A DNA stretch of 64,000 nucleotides, from contig SRSI01000014.1 of NCBI GenBank assembly GCA_005656395.1, positions 597,930 through 661,929 of the forward strand. Direction: 5' to 3'. The DNA is from Strongyloides papillosus. Lineage: Eukaryota; Nematoda; Chromadorea; Rhabditida; Strongyloididae. Of this stretch, positions 12,385-25,663 are shown piece by piece. Under the pieces are notes generated by a model that saw only the letters and a list, made by a program, of their open reading frames with translations, had not been told where the DNA came from and did no database searches. The translations under genes and the position numbers were made by a program. Position 1 is the first letter of the stretch. Each line of letters opens with the position of its first letter.

Positions 12385-12490
12385 CGAATAATATAAAGAA
12401 TAAAGAGCAAATAGAAGAAAATTTTCACGTTGAGAGAGATTTGTAAAGCAGTTGGTAACATGTCAATTAATGTATAAAAAAGACATTTAA
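12385..12490 (-). repeat. right arm of inverted repeat
   Basis: Reverse-complement partner of 1055-1160. A neighbouring 82-codon minus-strand open frame (12566-12318) overlaps it, so the arm may have been transcribed and partly coding. No domain is recognised. Confidence 0.6.
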
Positions 12491-13228
12491 TCATAACATG
12501 AAAGTCTTGATAATAATACATAATTAATAAGATAAGGTAAATTTTTTGTATATTTTTAAACTTCAAAATTATTGTGTTGTAACTGCAAAAAAAACTGTAA
12601 AAGTTTCCATACTTTATTTTAATTCTTTTATCAGTTATTATTTTTGCTATTTTCTTGAATATGACATACTTGTAAACTCCGAAAAGATAAGAGTCAAAGA
12701 AACACTAAGAGAAACATGGGGATACAACTAGCATGCACAAAACATAAATGTACATACTTTATATATATTTTATCGGATGCCATAAATATACTTTAACAGA
12801 CATCTTGCTTTGTAATTTTTATATAAGTAAACATATCACCAAAAAGGGATTAAATAAATGACTATAAACAAGAAATTTTTGATGATTACCATCATTTATC
12901 TGTATTACCATATCATAATTGATTGCCTTAACCCAAAATTACTAAAAAATGATATTTAAGGGGTTTTTCATAGAGGATAAGGAATATTATTGAAAATATA
13001 CATTGTGAAAAATTAAGTTAATTATTATTAATTGTAAGTATGTTGTTGTTAATTATATTTAATATTCTTAATAGGTGGTAAAGACCAAATAAAAATTTTA
13101 CTCTAGTTAAAAATAAAAAAATATTTAAAAAATGTGTTAAAATATTATTACAAAGTATAGATTATAGGAAAATTTAAAAGATGTGAAAGATGTAATTATT
13201 TGTAATTATTATTTAATAAGTAAAATAA
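12491..13228. other. A+T-rich stretch without a gene
   Basis: Nothing supportable was seen. It separates the retroelement end from the secreted-protein gene that follows. Confidence 0.4.
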
Positions 13229-13235
13229 TTTATTA

Positions 13236-13714
13236 TTAAAAAACTTTCGTTTTCTCTTGAAATTTTTCTGGTAGTTGATAATTTTGTTTTTCCTGTTTAA
13301 GATGCCTGGTTTCATAACAATTATACCCACGCCTACCGTCGCCTTTATCAACAGACAAAACACAATCGTTTGAAAAAATATCTAATTCTTTGACTTTAAT
13401 TATTTTATTACATACATGTTTGATTGAAACAAAAGCAACTTTTAAATTAATTAATTTTTTTTCCGTTTATTTTACTTACCACGCGATAAACAATAAATGC
13501 CGACAGCTTTTACTCGGTGTGGATAGTTATTACATGGTGCTTTTAATTCTTCAAAATGTTTTCCCGGTTGTTGATAATTTATTACTTTTATTTCAACTTC
13601 ATCGCTTCCACAACTACAGTGCGTGAATATATCAATAACATAGTTGCATGTAAGGGCCGATAAAAAATATTTGGATATTGAAATAATTATAAATAATGTT
13701 ATAAAAACTTTCAT
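13236..13714 (-). CDS. small secreted cysteine-containing protein, two exons
   Basis: Coding exons are 13714-13480 and 13381-13236. The intron has a GTAAGT donor and ends in TTAG, the phase (1) matches at the join, and the product is 126 residues. The N-terminus MKVFITLFIIISISKYFLSA is a classic signal peptide. The mature part has eight cysteines, seven of them paired about residues 23-84 (LTCNYV, THCSCG, APCNNY, IYCLSR, NDCVLS) and one at NCYE, followed by a charged cysteine-free tail (KQEKQNYQLPEKFQEKTKVF). An AATAAA signal follows the stop directly (minus strand, 13234-13229). I do not recognise the family. A secreted inhibitor-like or host-interface protein is possible. The clean splice, signal peptide and poly(A) signal make it a credible gene, although it stands alone among transposon relics. 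The exon-2 frame would be missed by single-frame searches. Confidence 0.7.
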
Positions 13715-14560
13715 TTTTTAATATTTTATAACATTTTGAAAATTAAATTCCCTTAAATAGTAAAATTACCATCCAAAATAATTGGAAAATAAATATTTTG
13801 ATTCTAAAGAATCAAAGAACAACAAATATGATTAAAAAAAATATTGATATCTTTTTACTGTAGATTAAAAAAGCTTCAACATTATAAAAATTAAATTTTT
13901 ATTAAAAAAGTAAAATTTAAAAGATTTTATTTAGTATCAAAACGTAAGAAAAATAAACAAACAATTAATTGCAATATATGATTATGCTTTTGTTCAACTA
14001 ATATGCAACCATGTATAAGTTTGAAACAAAAAGTGAATTATAAACATACAAAAATTAAATTAATATGTGTTTAGCATTTAAACGTTCGGGACTAGAAGAT
14101 AGCCTGCATAATAGATTAAAATTGAGATCAAATAAGTGAAATAAGTTTAAGTAGTTTATTAAAAATCTACATTTTACCCCCTCTTTTTTTAAATTGAAGA
14201 TTGGTTTTTAAAGCAATCAGTTTACGGTTTGTAGAACCTTCACATTTATTTTAAATTTATAGCACTCTAAAACTTCGTTGACTTTATCATACACGTTATC
14301 GAATTTGGCACAAAAATAATTTAACTATTTTGATCATTAGTAATTGCTATTAAAATAATATATATTATTATTTATTTCTTATCAAATTTAATCATGAAAA
14401 ATTAAATCTAAAAAAAATTCATTTTTTCATTCTATTTCTTTCTAGTCTTCTTAAAATAATAAACATATTAAAATGGTTCCATATAGTAAACAAAAATATA
14501 ATATGTCCATCCAAAGCTTTTTAAATATTTGTATACATAATTTTAAATATTCTTGGAGTA
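13715..14560. other. A+T-rich stretch, upstream of the secreted-protein gene
   Basis: It holds the presumed promoter of the minus-strand gene that starts at 13714. No further gene or repeat can be supported. Confidence 0.35.
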
Positions 14561-16575
14561 TACATGTATTAGCTAACTATTTTGTAGCCAAGAAATATAG
14601 CGTTATTATTCTACAGGCTCAAAATTAAATTTAAATTCTGATCAAAAGTTATAAATTTTCAAAATTTCTGTGCATTTTTCAAATTCAAATTAATGTAACT
14701 TTTTTATTAGAAAAGATGTTTTATGATCGTTGCCGATTACAAAAGAGCAGCTTATATCTATTTTTAAAATATTATGAACGTAGAAACTCAAAAACTATTT
14801 TGAATTTTCTGGTATAAAAAATAACCATAAATTTTTTTGATATTTTAATTATTTTTAAAGATAATATTTCGATAAGATAATTTTTGAAAATACGCTCTTA
14901 CTATTCTTATAGGGTAAATAAATATATATCGAATGAGTATAACAACATTTACTACAATTAAATTTGAAAAAAGTTATGATTAGTTAAATATTGACTATTT
15001 TCATAATATTTCTAGCAATTAGAGAAAGTGTGCAAATTTATTTAATTTTTTACCATTAATAATGTTTATTAACAAAAATATTAACGATATTATCATATTT
15101 TTTATTATTAACTTTTCGTATTTCAAACAAAGAGGGGTATGAAAATGGAATTAAATATACGATACTTTAAAATGATAGGTAATAATGTTTCTTTAGAGTA
15201 ATAGCTATGCAAAATAGTATGATGCGGTAGCAAATAATGTAAAAATATTGAAACAATTACTTTTTAAAAAGTTTGGGTAATAAAAGATATTGCAGTTTAT
15301 TGGACAATATATGAACAAATGAGTAATATTACGTTAATTAACACATGTAAGTAATTATAATAATATTCATTTCGATATTTTTTTAATGTTGGAAATACAA
15401 CTATTATGTTTTTAAAAGTATGATAATGGTGATCTTAGACAAATTTTTAATTTCCTTAAAAATCAAGTATAATTAATGATATTATGACAGTTGCATGAGT
15501 ACCTATTTTCTGAATTAAAATGTTATAAAAACTTCTTGAAAAATAACTCATAAAAATTTTTAAAAAAATTCACAATTTTTTTGTTAAAGAATCACTTAAA
15601 ATTGTTAGACGTATATGTTCGTGATATCTTAAGAATAGATAGAAAAGAAGTTACTTCTTTATAATAAAGTAAAATTTTATAGAAGTTTTATTGGTGCGCA
15701 TATACAAAATAGTAGAAAACTTTTATTAGCAACAAATAAGAGTTTAAAAATAGTGGCTACTCAAATTTTTATATTTTTTAAAATCTCATTGATATTTACT
15801 TACTATTATATAAATATTACTATTTCTAATATCTCCTTACACACGTTTCCAGAACTTTCTAAACACGTTACTAGAACTAAAACAAGATTAACTTTTGAAT
15901 AAAAAAAATAATTTTAAGTAAACTCAAAACTAGATAAATAAAATTTAGATGGCACATAACAGTTATATATTCATTTTCTCGATGAAAATTAGATTGCGTT
16001 ACAAGAAGAGTTTTATTTTTTACTCTTTACTATTTTACCATAAGCAATAATCATAAAAAAATCTTTTCATATAAAAAGTCACACTAATTGAAATTTAAAA
16101 AGTGAACCTAAATTTTGAAAACCTGTAACATCGAATGGAATCCAGACTCCTTTATGAAACTTATAAAGCTAGAATAATATGTATCTTAGTTACAAATTGT
16201 TATAATATTAGATATTAGTTCAAGAATAAGTGGAATTGTATATACAAATATCTGGAAGGTCTTACGTGGACCATTCTTTATAGTTATGATATTTTAGGAA
16301 TATGTAAAAATGAACTTACTTTTTCATAATCACACGCAATCATAAAGATATCTTCCGATGTAAAAAAATTTCATTTATTTAAAATACAAAATTGTACGTT
16401 AGTTTCGAAGAATAATAACTCTGCACATAATCAAAATTTCTTATTACAATTTGCAAAACTCTAACGGTATGTATCTTGGCTACAAAATAGTTGTATTACC
16501 ACATTTTCATTTTTAAATTAAGCAGAGTTATATATGTGAATATCTGAAAAGCCTTAAGCGGGCTACCTTATATAT
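14560..16575. repeat. old relatives of the 18.7-kb foldback element
   Basis: The stretch 14570-15010 matches the plus-strand sense of the left arm of the foldback element (shared landmarks: TTTTGTAGCC, ATGTAACTTTTTTAT, GAATGAGTATA, AGTTATGATT). The stretch 15180-15290 matches the reverse complement of its centre (19356-19440). Two terminal-like segments, about 16235-16295 (GTATATACAAATATCTGGAA and following) and about 16510-16575 (AGTTATATATGTGAATATCT and following), match its right tip. The identity is much lower than between the two arms of the younger copy, so these are ancient, rearranged and perhaps doubled copies. Confidence 0.6.
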
Positions 16576-18693
16576 TAATATTTTAACATGTTTTTTTCTA
16601 ACTATTGTTTAAATGTCAAATAAATTAAGTTTAAGTAAATTAGAAAATGATAAATTTTGTTTAGTAAAAGCAAATTAAAAACTACAAAAAACTGTACAAT
16701 TTAAAAAAAAAATTATTTTTGGAGAAATTTGAAGATTTAATTGTTGAACATTCTTTCATAAACAACTTTGAATAATAGAAAGGACAAATTTTGACAAATG
16801 TTGATGAAATATTAGAAAATGTCCCACCCATTCAAAAAATAAAATTTTATCCGAATTTTAAGAATATCATGTGACAGCAAAAATATTGTAAACGACACAA
16901 AATATCAGTTTGTCGTACAAATTTTGCTATGATTTTTATAAAAATTTGTCTATACGACATCTTGAAGTTATATAACTGTTATTTATTTTGATATTTTTAT
17001 GATATTATGCTCACCTTAAAATTTAATTTGTTTTCTATAATAGATTTTAAAGTAAATTATTAAAAGTTTATTTTGTGTAAAGTTGTAAGCGTTTTAACAA
17101 TCATTCTTTATAAAAATCTGCTAACAAAATTAAGTTTAGAAATTTAAATATTTCAAAAAATAATAAAGAAAACTAATATTATCAGAAAATAATTTCCGAT
17201 CTAGTATTTTGAAATGTATTGTAGAAAACAAATTATGTTCTAAGATAAAAATAACATCATAGAAAGATGGCAACTTATTCTAATAAATTCTTAATTAAAA
17301 CTCTAATCTTTATATGCAAAATAATTACGATGAAATCAGTCACTAGTTAAAGAAATTTATATCATATCAAACGAGACAAAGTTACTACATTTTACATTGA
17401 TATGAGTCTTTTTTGTGTGTTATCATATTTATTTTAAAAATTTTCTTTATTTTACAAGAAAAAAACTTTTCTCACATAATGATTAATATTCAAAAATCTC
17501 AATTGTTATTATTACTTTTTATCATTTTTAAAATCAATATCACCAAGTCTTATAAAATGACGAATTAGTTTGTTGTTAATTTTTAGAATAATTTGTATCT
17601 CATAATCACTTATTTAAAATCGTATTCACATCTTGTTACTCCGTACATGGAATTTTATTAAACTCTTCAGTTTTTTTTATATCTTCTTCATCTATTATAC
17701 ATAGTTTTATTAAATTAGTTGCACTATACATAAACAAAAAAACTTAATTAAAAATTAAAAAAATGCCAAACAAATTTTATTTCTTCAATTAATATCATTT
17801 ATTCTAACTTAAGAATACTTAACTCAAATTTCTATTTTTAGTTAACCTAAAATATTAAAAAAGTATTATTAACATACAAAGTGGGACAAAATAAATGAAA
17901 AAAATAATGCCTTTTTGAATTAAACAAAAATAGTAATTATTTCAAATAATTAAACATTTATTTATTCTTAATAATGTAAGAATTTTATCTAATTTTGATT
18001 GTAAACTCTTTTCATATCTGTAAAGCATTTAGTTGTTTAGAATATAACAAATTTATATTTCTACACTTTAAAGATGTTATTGCTTTATATCTTACTATTT
18101 TTTATCGAAAATATAGTTTTTTATATCTCTCAAAAAAATATCGTGAATATAGATGTCAAATGACTAAACCAGATTTTTATCAAAATAAACAAAATTTTTA
18201 CTAAAAGTTTCTAATTGGATAACTTGTAAATAGTGTTTAATTGCTATTTTGATTGAACAAAAAAACTCTACTAAATAATCATAGTACCATTAATTTCAAT
18301 TTGATTTGAAGGAAGTTATAAGTAGACAAATATTATTAATTTCATATTTTTTCAAAGTGTAAAATGCAAATATTATATCTCTAACATTAATGATACAGAA
18401 TAATGTTATTAAAAGTACATTCTAATTTGCAAATTACTACATGTTTGTTTACATATGGTTAATAAAACAATAATTTTTATCACCTGAATTACTGAAGAAA
18501 TGATTTCATGAAAACTTTTATATAATTTAAAAGTATTTTTTACTTGTTTACATAATTATTATTTTATAAAAAAATTTCTTTGCATCTTCTTAGATTATTG
18601 CAAATTTAATTTTTTTGAATTGTTAATATTTGAAATGCAACATTTAGTAAATAAATTAATTTTGCAAAAACTTTTGTAAGACCTAAAGAGATA
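16576..18693. other. A+T-rich stretch without a gene
   Basis: No supportable gene. A 69-codon plus-strand open frame at 17995-18204 has no signal, domain or codon character that lifts it above chance in DNA this A+T-rich. Confidence 0.4.
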
Positions 18694-18695
18694 TA

Positions 18696-20146
18696 CAGAG
18701 TGGGCCAAAAGTAGCTCCCTAGGTATTCGCATATATAACTTCTCTTGTAGACTAGCTACAAAGATGGTATTATAGTCATTTTGTAGCCCTTGATCTTGCA
18801 TAAATTATATTTTAGTTTTATAACAAAATTTGTATTCTAGGCGGAGTTATGGGTATTCAAAATTAGGAATCATTTTTGACATATATGAAATGTAACTTTT
18901 TTATATAGAAAGATATTTAAATGCTTGTTGCTGATTATGAAAGCCCAACTTGTTTTGTACTTAGTCCTAAAATTTTATAAATTTTGAAGTTCGGCAACTA
19001 TGTTTAATTTTTTGAAAAAGAAAAAAAATCACAATTTTTGTCAAAATTTTGATGTTTTTTTAAAATTAAGGAACGATGAGGTCAGTTTTAAAAGTATTTT
19101 ATAAGTATTCTGATAGAGTAATCAAAGCTCTATCGAATGAGTATATGACCGTTTTGAGCGGTTGATTTTGAAAGAAGTTATGATTTGCCAAAGTTGACTT
19201 TTTGACACTTTCATTTGAAAATTAAAATACAAATAATACTTTCCCCGATCTTTATGGTATTCTAATAGCAATAATAAAACTACTTATACATACTAGTTAA
19301 CAGATTATTACTTATTTATTCATACATTGTCTAAACAACTGAAATATTTTTTATCACCCAAATTTTAAAAAAAAGTAATTTTTCCAATGTTTTTACGCGA
19401 TTTACTATCATTTTATACTATTTTGTATATTTATTATCCTGTAAGAATAATTTTACGTGCTTTTTAAAATTATCATATATTCAATCGTAATTCCATATCC
19501 TCTTATTTTTAAAAAATAAGCATCTAATGATCAATATAAGATAATATTTTTAATACTTTTTAAAAAAAACATAATTCGTACCCGAAAAATTGAAAAAAAT
19601 TGACATATTTTTCTTTTTTTACTAGAATTATTGTGTAAAATAGTCAATCTTTGAATATTCATAACTTTTTTTTAACTCAATAAAATTTAGTGGTACTATG
19701 CTTATTCGATAGAGCTTTGTTTACTCTATCAGAATACTTATAGAACATTTTTAAAACTTACCTCATCGTTCTTTAATTTTAAAAAAACATCGAAATTTTG
19801 ACAAAAATTGTGATTTTTTTTCTTTTTCAAAAAATTAAACATAGTTACTGGACTTCAAAATTTAAAAACTTTTAGGACTAAGTACAAAACAAGTTGGGCT
19901 TTCATAATCAGCAACAAACATTTAAATATCTTTCTGTATAAAAAAGTTACATTTAAAATATGCCAAAAATGACATCTAAATTTGAAGATCCATAACTCCG
20001 CCTAGAATCAAAATTTTGTTATAAAACTAAAATATAATTTATGCAAGATCAAGGGCTACAAAATGACTATAATACCATCTTTGTAGCTAGTCTACAAGAG
20101 AAGTTATATATGCGAATACCTGGGGAGCTACTTTTGGCCCACCCTG
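18696..20146. mobile_element. foldback transposon with about 510-bp inverted arms
   Basis: The left tip CAGAGTGGGCCAAAAGTAGC and the right tip (reverse complement CAGGGTGGGCCAAAAGTAGC) are flanked by TA on both sides (18694-18695, 20147-20148). The arms, about 18696-19210 and 19630-20146, are inverted copies of each other at high identity, for example the segment with CCCAACTTGTTTTGTACTTA. A centre of about 400 bp is unique. There is no transposase. The TA duplication suggests mobilisation by a Tc1/mariner-type enzyme acting in trans. The small open frame in the left arm is part of the repeat, not a gene. Confidence 0.88.
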
Positions 20147-20148
20147 TA

Positions 20149-22185
20149 TATTAACCTCTTAATAAAAATATAAATCGAAGATGTCAGTCAATAAATATAA
20201 TTACAAGAATTTGTTATATTTTGAAATATTAATCTTCTACTATAGTTTTATCTTATGCCACTTATATTCAAATACAAATTATACATCAAAAAACTAAATT
20301 TTACGTGTTATTTTTATGAGTTCTTAGAGTTTCCTATGATTTTGTTGGAGTACAATATGCTTAACTTCTTTATGTTGTTTTATTATCATTTTATATTGCT
20401 TATTTCAAAATTGTTATTATAAATAAATAATATTTTTAATTGTTGAAACAACTTCTTCCTATTTGTATTTACATGTGAATCAAAGAATCCTTCTTAGACA
20501 AATAGAATTTTTTATTAAGAAGAGTTGTAAAAACGGTTACATTGAAAAACGTAATTTAGTGTAATTTTAACTGCTTTTGATGACTAGTTACATTATTAAA
20601 AAACATGCTGAAGATTATCAATAATGAACTTGATAAAAATTTTTAAAGGTGTTCATTTAATCTCACAGATACAATAATAATTTATAAAAAAATAGATAAT
20701 TATTTTTTTTAATTTACAATATTATACTCACTTTATTAATTTTTTTTTATAATTTTAATAGAGACTTCCCATTTGATATCAGTCTTATTAATTTCTATAA
20801 ATGAATATTTTTCCAGTACATAAATAGTTAAGAAAAAGTTTAAACATTAAGTTTTTTTCAATACATAATATTTTTGCACACTCAATCTTATGTTACATTA
20901 TATATAGGTAAACAACTAAAAACACCTTTAAGCACCATAAAACGTTCTTATTTATTTAGTCTATTGTACTAACTCATATCATAAAACCTTATGCTTTCTT
21001 TGTTTTCATAACAATAGATGCCAAATATTTTAAAATTTAATTTAGACTTTTCTCTAAACGCTATTTTTTAGTTATAAAACTTTAAGAAATTTTTTAACTA
21101 TTAGTACAATTATATTTAAATATTTTTAAATGAACATGTAGCTTACTGAGATTGTTATTTTTATCATATATTTTTATTAATAGTATTCATTGTTAATATA
21201 ATTTATTTATTTAAATTTTCTAGATATTGCATATTTTTTAATGAACTAATTGGTGTTATTGTAGATTAATCGTGTAGAAATGAAAATAGTTTATTTAAGC
21301 AAAACAAATACAAAATAAATGTATAAATCAAGACTACTCTTAACACAATTTGTTCAATCTTATATACTCTTATTTCTATACTTCTTTCCCATAACATCAT
21401 TTTCTGATAAAATGTTATTGTTTTATCTTGATTGGATTTTGTTTATGCTTCTACAATCGTTTTCTTTCAATACATCTTATTCCTCCATTTTTTTAAAATA
21501 TAATAATTATTTTTTTAGTTATATGACATTTTGAGAAAACATTACAACAAAATATATCTAGGGATTTAAATAACAATCAAGTTCCTGAGCGCTTGTGCAT
21601 GATAAATCAGCTTTAAACAATGATTTTTTAAATAAAATATTAAAGGTATTGATGGTAAACTCGATCAAGATAAATTCTTTGGAAGTTAAAAATTTTTTAA
21701 GAAAACATTTAAGAAATTTCTTGACACTTTGTAACGCTCAAAATATGTTAAGTTAGTAAAGTTTTATCATAAGAGGTGTATTGTCAGAGAGAATCTAATT
21801 TTTGAAAAAGAATAACACTAAAAACTTTGCTTTACATTAAGAAATCTGTTTTTTAGTATAATAGGCTGTAAAATTTCATTATAAGCAAAACAAACTTTCC
21901 TTGATGTATCCTAATTGGTATTTTTCTACTTAAAAAGGAGGGGGAATGTTATACTAAAAAATCTAAATTTACTATATTACTTTTTTCAAACGTCTTTTAT
22001 ATTCTCTTAGTGTATTTTCTTTATTGAATGAATGTTTTGTTAAAATTCTTATAACTAAAAACTATTTATTTTTATTAGACATAATTATCCTTTGTTAGTC
22101 ATTTACTTTTTCAAAAAATATGCATAGGATTATAATGCATTGGAAATTCCTACTAAAGAGGATGCTATAAGTAAATTATAAAACT
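20149..22185. other. A+T-rich stretch without a gene
   Basis: A 71-codon hydrophobic plus-strand open frame (21319-21534) was considered and not supported. Nothing else was seen. Confidence 0.35.
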
Positions 22186-22190
22186 TTTAT

Positions 22191-22346
22191 GGAGGTGTTA
22201 AAAATAAATTTTTCATAGTTGTTGAATTTGATATCATAAAAGTGCAAAAAATATTTGGAAACTATGATGAACATTTATGTTCAACAATTAGAATTTTTGA
22301 TGCTTTTAATAAAGAAAGGTTAATATTATTTGATGGTACATTTTAA
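22191..22346 (+). pseudogene. coding-like fragment of a dead gene
   Basis: An uninterrupted 51-codon stretch includes GGVKNKFFIVVEFDIIKVQK and ends CSTIRIFDAFNKERLILFDGTF before a stop. The composition is far more protein-like than surrounding frames, but there is no start codon. The IFDAFN segment weakly resembles CVYDAFNEK near the end of the 481-residue surface protein at 30.1-31.6 kb. A related dead copy is possible but unproven. Confidence 0.3.
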
Positions 22347-22639
22347 AATGACTCTGTAGTTTTAAAGCATCTAATATTTTCATGATTTTATGAAAATAAA
22401 ATAATTTACATCATTAAGTTATTCAAACCTAAGTATAAAATATTTTTATGTTTGTAAGATGCTTTAAAAAATGTATAATAAAAGTTTCGAAGAACTTATT
22501 TAACTAAAAAATAAATTATTTAAAAATTATGGTAACTTATGGTGATTGCATAAATTAGTATCTAATAGCTATAAATAGTTTTTTAGGAAAAAATAAAATT
22601 GATTTACGTATGAAAAATTATAGTTAGATCAATTATAGA

Positions 22640-25600
22640 GTTTAATAATTTCCCCTTGACATAATATATTCAAAGTTGGTACTGAGAATATTGATAAGAT
22701 AAAAAATTTAAAAGACTTTATAGCTACTACTATTACGGAAGCTTGATTAATAAATATTCAAAAAAGAAAATTTTGCTCTTAATTTTATAAATTAAGTAAT
22801 TACTTAATTTCTTTCTGTTGCCTTTTATTGATTTTTTTAATCTTTAGATAGTTTTTAAATAACTTTTTTTTTGATAGTTATTGGTCATTCAGGATAAACT
22901 ACAAAAATAAATGGAATTGTTCATTTTAAATATGAATATGTCAAAAATACTTTCAAGGTTTTTGATAATAAAAAAGTGAATAATAACTACTCAAAACTTA
23001 TTTAATAAATAGTTTTTTAATAAATAAAATTTTTGTAGTTAATCGATAAAAAATATGTTGTAAAATATTATTTTTATTTTAGAAATTTTAATATCAATTT
23101 GATTTTTTTAAAACCGATATTTTTACTATTAAAATAAATTTAAGCAAACAATTTTCGTCAGTTATTTGACATTTCTTAAGACTACTTTTGTTGAATTAAT
23201 TTAAAGAAATAAATTGTTTTGGATTAATTCGATTTATGATAATGTTTATCGTTAAATATTATTTATATGCTAACAATATATGTTTTATATTTTTGACAAA
23301 ACACAATTCACTTGTAGCATCTTAACGATTGTGTTTCCATTAAATAAAATCATTGAAATATTTTTTCCAAATAAAAATATCTAAATATTATTACAAAGAC
23401 AATGTAAATTTACCTTCCAAAATTGAACTTTTGTTCACTATAACACATTTAGTTAAATTTATTGATCTTAAATGTATATTTCAGTAAATTACTCTTTGTT
23501 TTCAAATTTTTCAAAAGTAAATTAAAATGACTTTTTTAAAATTGAGAAGAACAATTCTACATTAAAGATATTTTTAAAAAATTATTAGATATTAGATTTT
23601 TTCAAAATTACTACGGTATTTAAGATAGATTTGGATTTGTTTCTTTAAATAATGCAGAAACGATAAATCTTTATTTTATATGATTATCATATCATACCTT
23701 TTTAATTTGTTCTTAGTCTAAACTACTAGCAAAAAGTTATTAACGTTAATTCCTAAAAAATAAAGTAATATATAATGTAACAATTAAAAAAATTTGCTTT
23801 TGTATAATTACTGCCATATAATTATTATTCAAATTAAAAATTTTAAATAATTCTAAATTTTTATTGTTGAAGGACCGATTACACAACTATCTAGTAATAA
23901 AAATCAAATTTTTTAATTGTATTTTCCTGTAGTAGTAAAAATTAGTAGAACAAAAAATATTGATTTGCTTTATTTTAAACGATCATATTGAAATAAATAA
24001 ACCAGAAAAATTGAAATTGTTATTTCCCCCATATTACATGAAAAGGCAATATATTAAGTTGATCTAAAATATTACAAACGTCATTATTGCAGACACACTT
24101 CGAAAATGTCTAAATATCACAATAGCTTAATGTACTGTTTTATTTTCATTTAGAATAATTAAAATTCTTGTATTTTCAAAATTATATTTACAATTAGAAG
24201 AAATTTTACCTCTAGAAAATAAAGTGTTAATTTTAAATCGTGATTAAATCGTGAAAGTAATATGTATTTAGTGCAGTTCTAATATAAAATTATCAAAATT
24301 TTTTATTATATTGTAAATATATAAAAAATAATATTTTCTTCCTTATTTAGGTTTGTTTTTGATTAACTTGCTGAAAATTTTAATGTTTACATACATCATA
24401 AATTACTGTCTATTTGGATAATCTTTTTGAAATATCAATAGACCATTTTCATGCTAAAATTTAAGCTGAAAAATAACAATTAGATGTGTTAGCGCAAGAA
24501 TAAAAAAAAAAAAGTGTTAATAAAAAACCTTAGATATTAAAATATTACAATGTTTATTTCCTTAACTATCTTCAAAAAATCTAATTAATGGTATGGAAAA
24601 AAAATAATTTTCAATTTTAACTAATTTAGTAATATTCTTCTACATTCCATCTTTAATGTTTATGCGCACATTGAACAATTCTAACATTTATGCTTTATTA
24701 TAGAGTTTTATATTACTTCTCAAGGTATGTCTCAATAAATAATAAAATTCAATTGCAATAAAAATATTATATTATTTCTTAATACAATTACTTATTCAAA
24801 AAAAGTTTTAGACATGCGACTTAAAACTTTGACAATATTTCAATGAAAATTAAAAAGTAAAAGTTCTTGTGTTATTACTATTAAATTTGAAAAGTATCTT
24901 CTTTAATATTAAAATTTATCCAATTTTCATGTTAAATGTCTTTTTTATGTTTGCCGTTTTTACAATTCATTTCAGAAAATAAAATATTAAGATATTATTT
25001 ATTAAACTGCTACGAATGAAATTTTAACAATTAAATTTTTCTAAAACAATGAGTCGTCACAATTATATAAGAATTGTTTTACATTACAAAATGGTAATCA
25101 GCTTTTTATTTAACACAATCAAATAGTGTCACATTATAGTATTATTTTTACTCATATATCAAAATTAGTTTTTTATTACAACGTTTATTTCCATAAATAT
25201 ATAATCTTGTTTAATTTATTATTAGTTCTTCAAAAAAGTATTTGTTTTCTTTATACATAAAAATGTCAAATTTAATATTTTTTTCTCTTTTGATTTAATT
25301 ATCTTAAAACAATGATTATCCTAGAATAAAAAAATTATTTAATGAAGATTATTAATTTTAGTATTAGTTACTATATCTATTATCATAGAAGAATTAGTAA
25401 TATTTTGTATCTGTCGCGCTAATCGAGTCTCTCAACATTATGGCAACTTCAAATCATTACAATACTTATTTTTTTTAAATAATGATTGATTTTGGAAAGA
25501 ACTTTAAACTGCTTGACACTCTTTTATCTAAACAGAATTTTAATAGGAATATTGATTAATGAGCATCTGTTAAAGAAGCTGTTGATCAATTTTCAACAGA

Positions 25601-25660
25601 ACATTGTGTAAATAACAATAATTTTTAAAAAAATATTATTATCAGTTGATAATAAAGGTG
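22640..25660. other. A+T-rich stretch with scattered coding-like scraps
   Basis: One scrap near 22665-22745 (plus strand, VGTENIDKIKNLKDFIATTI, then a stop) looks like eroded coding sequence. Otherwise nothing can be supported. Confidence 0.25.
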
Positions 25661-25663
25661 GTC

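Larger units (their letters stand above)
1055..12490 (-). mobile_element. decayed DIRS/PAT-like tyrosine-recombinase retroelement, interrupted
   Basis: The minus strand carries, in the order expected for DIRS-group elements, a reverse transcriptase (about 11.57-10.87 kb), an RNase H (10.28-9.90 kb) and a tyrosine recombinase (about 1.83-1.57 kb). The span is bracketed by a roughly 100-bp imperfect inverted repeat (1055-1160 and 12385-12490). A further partial copy of the repeat core lies at about 1300-1340, in the same orientation as the left one. All coding parts contain stops and frameshifts. The span is about twice the usual 5-6 kb for such elements, which fits the piggyBac, MITE and mariner insertions found inside it plus other unassigned sequence. 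The domains are seen in the sequence. That they form one element rather than two or more dead copies is inference. Confidence 0.5.

Noticed and set aside
18595..18801. 68-codon frame in the left arm of the foldback element
   Set aside because: It is part of an inverted repeat with no protein similarity.
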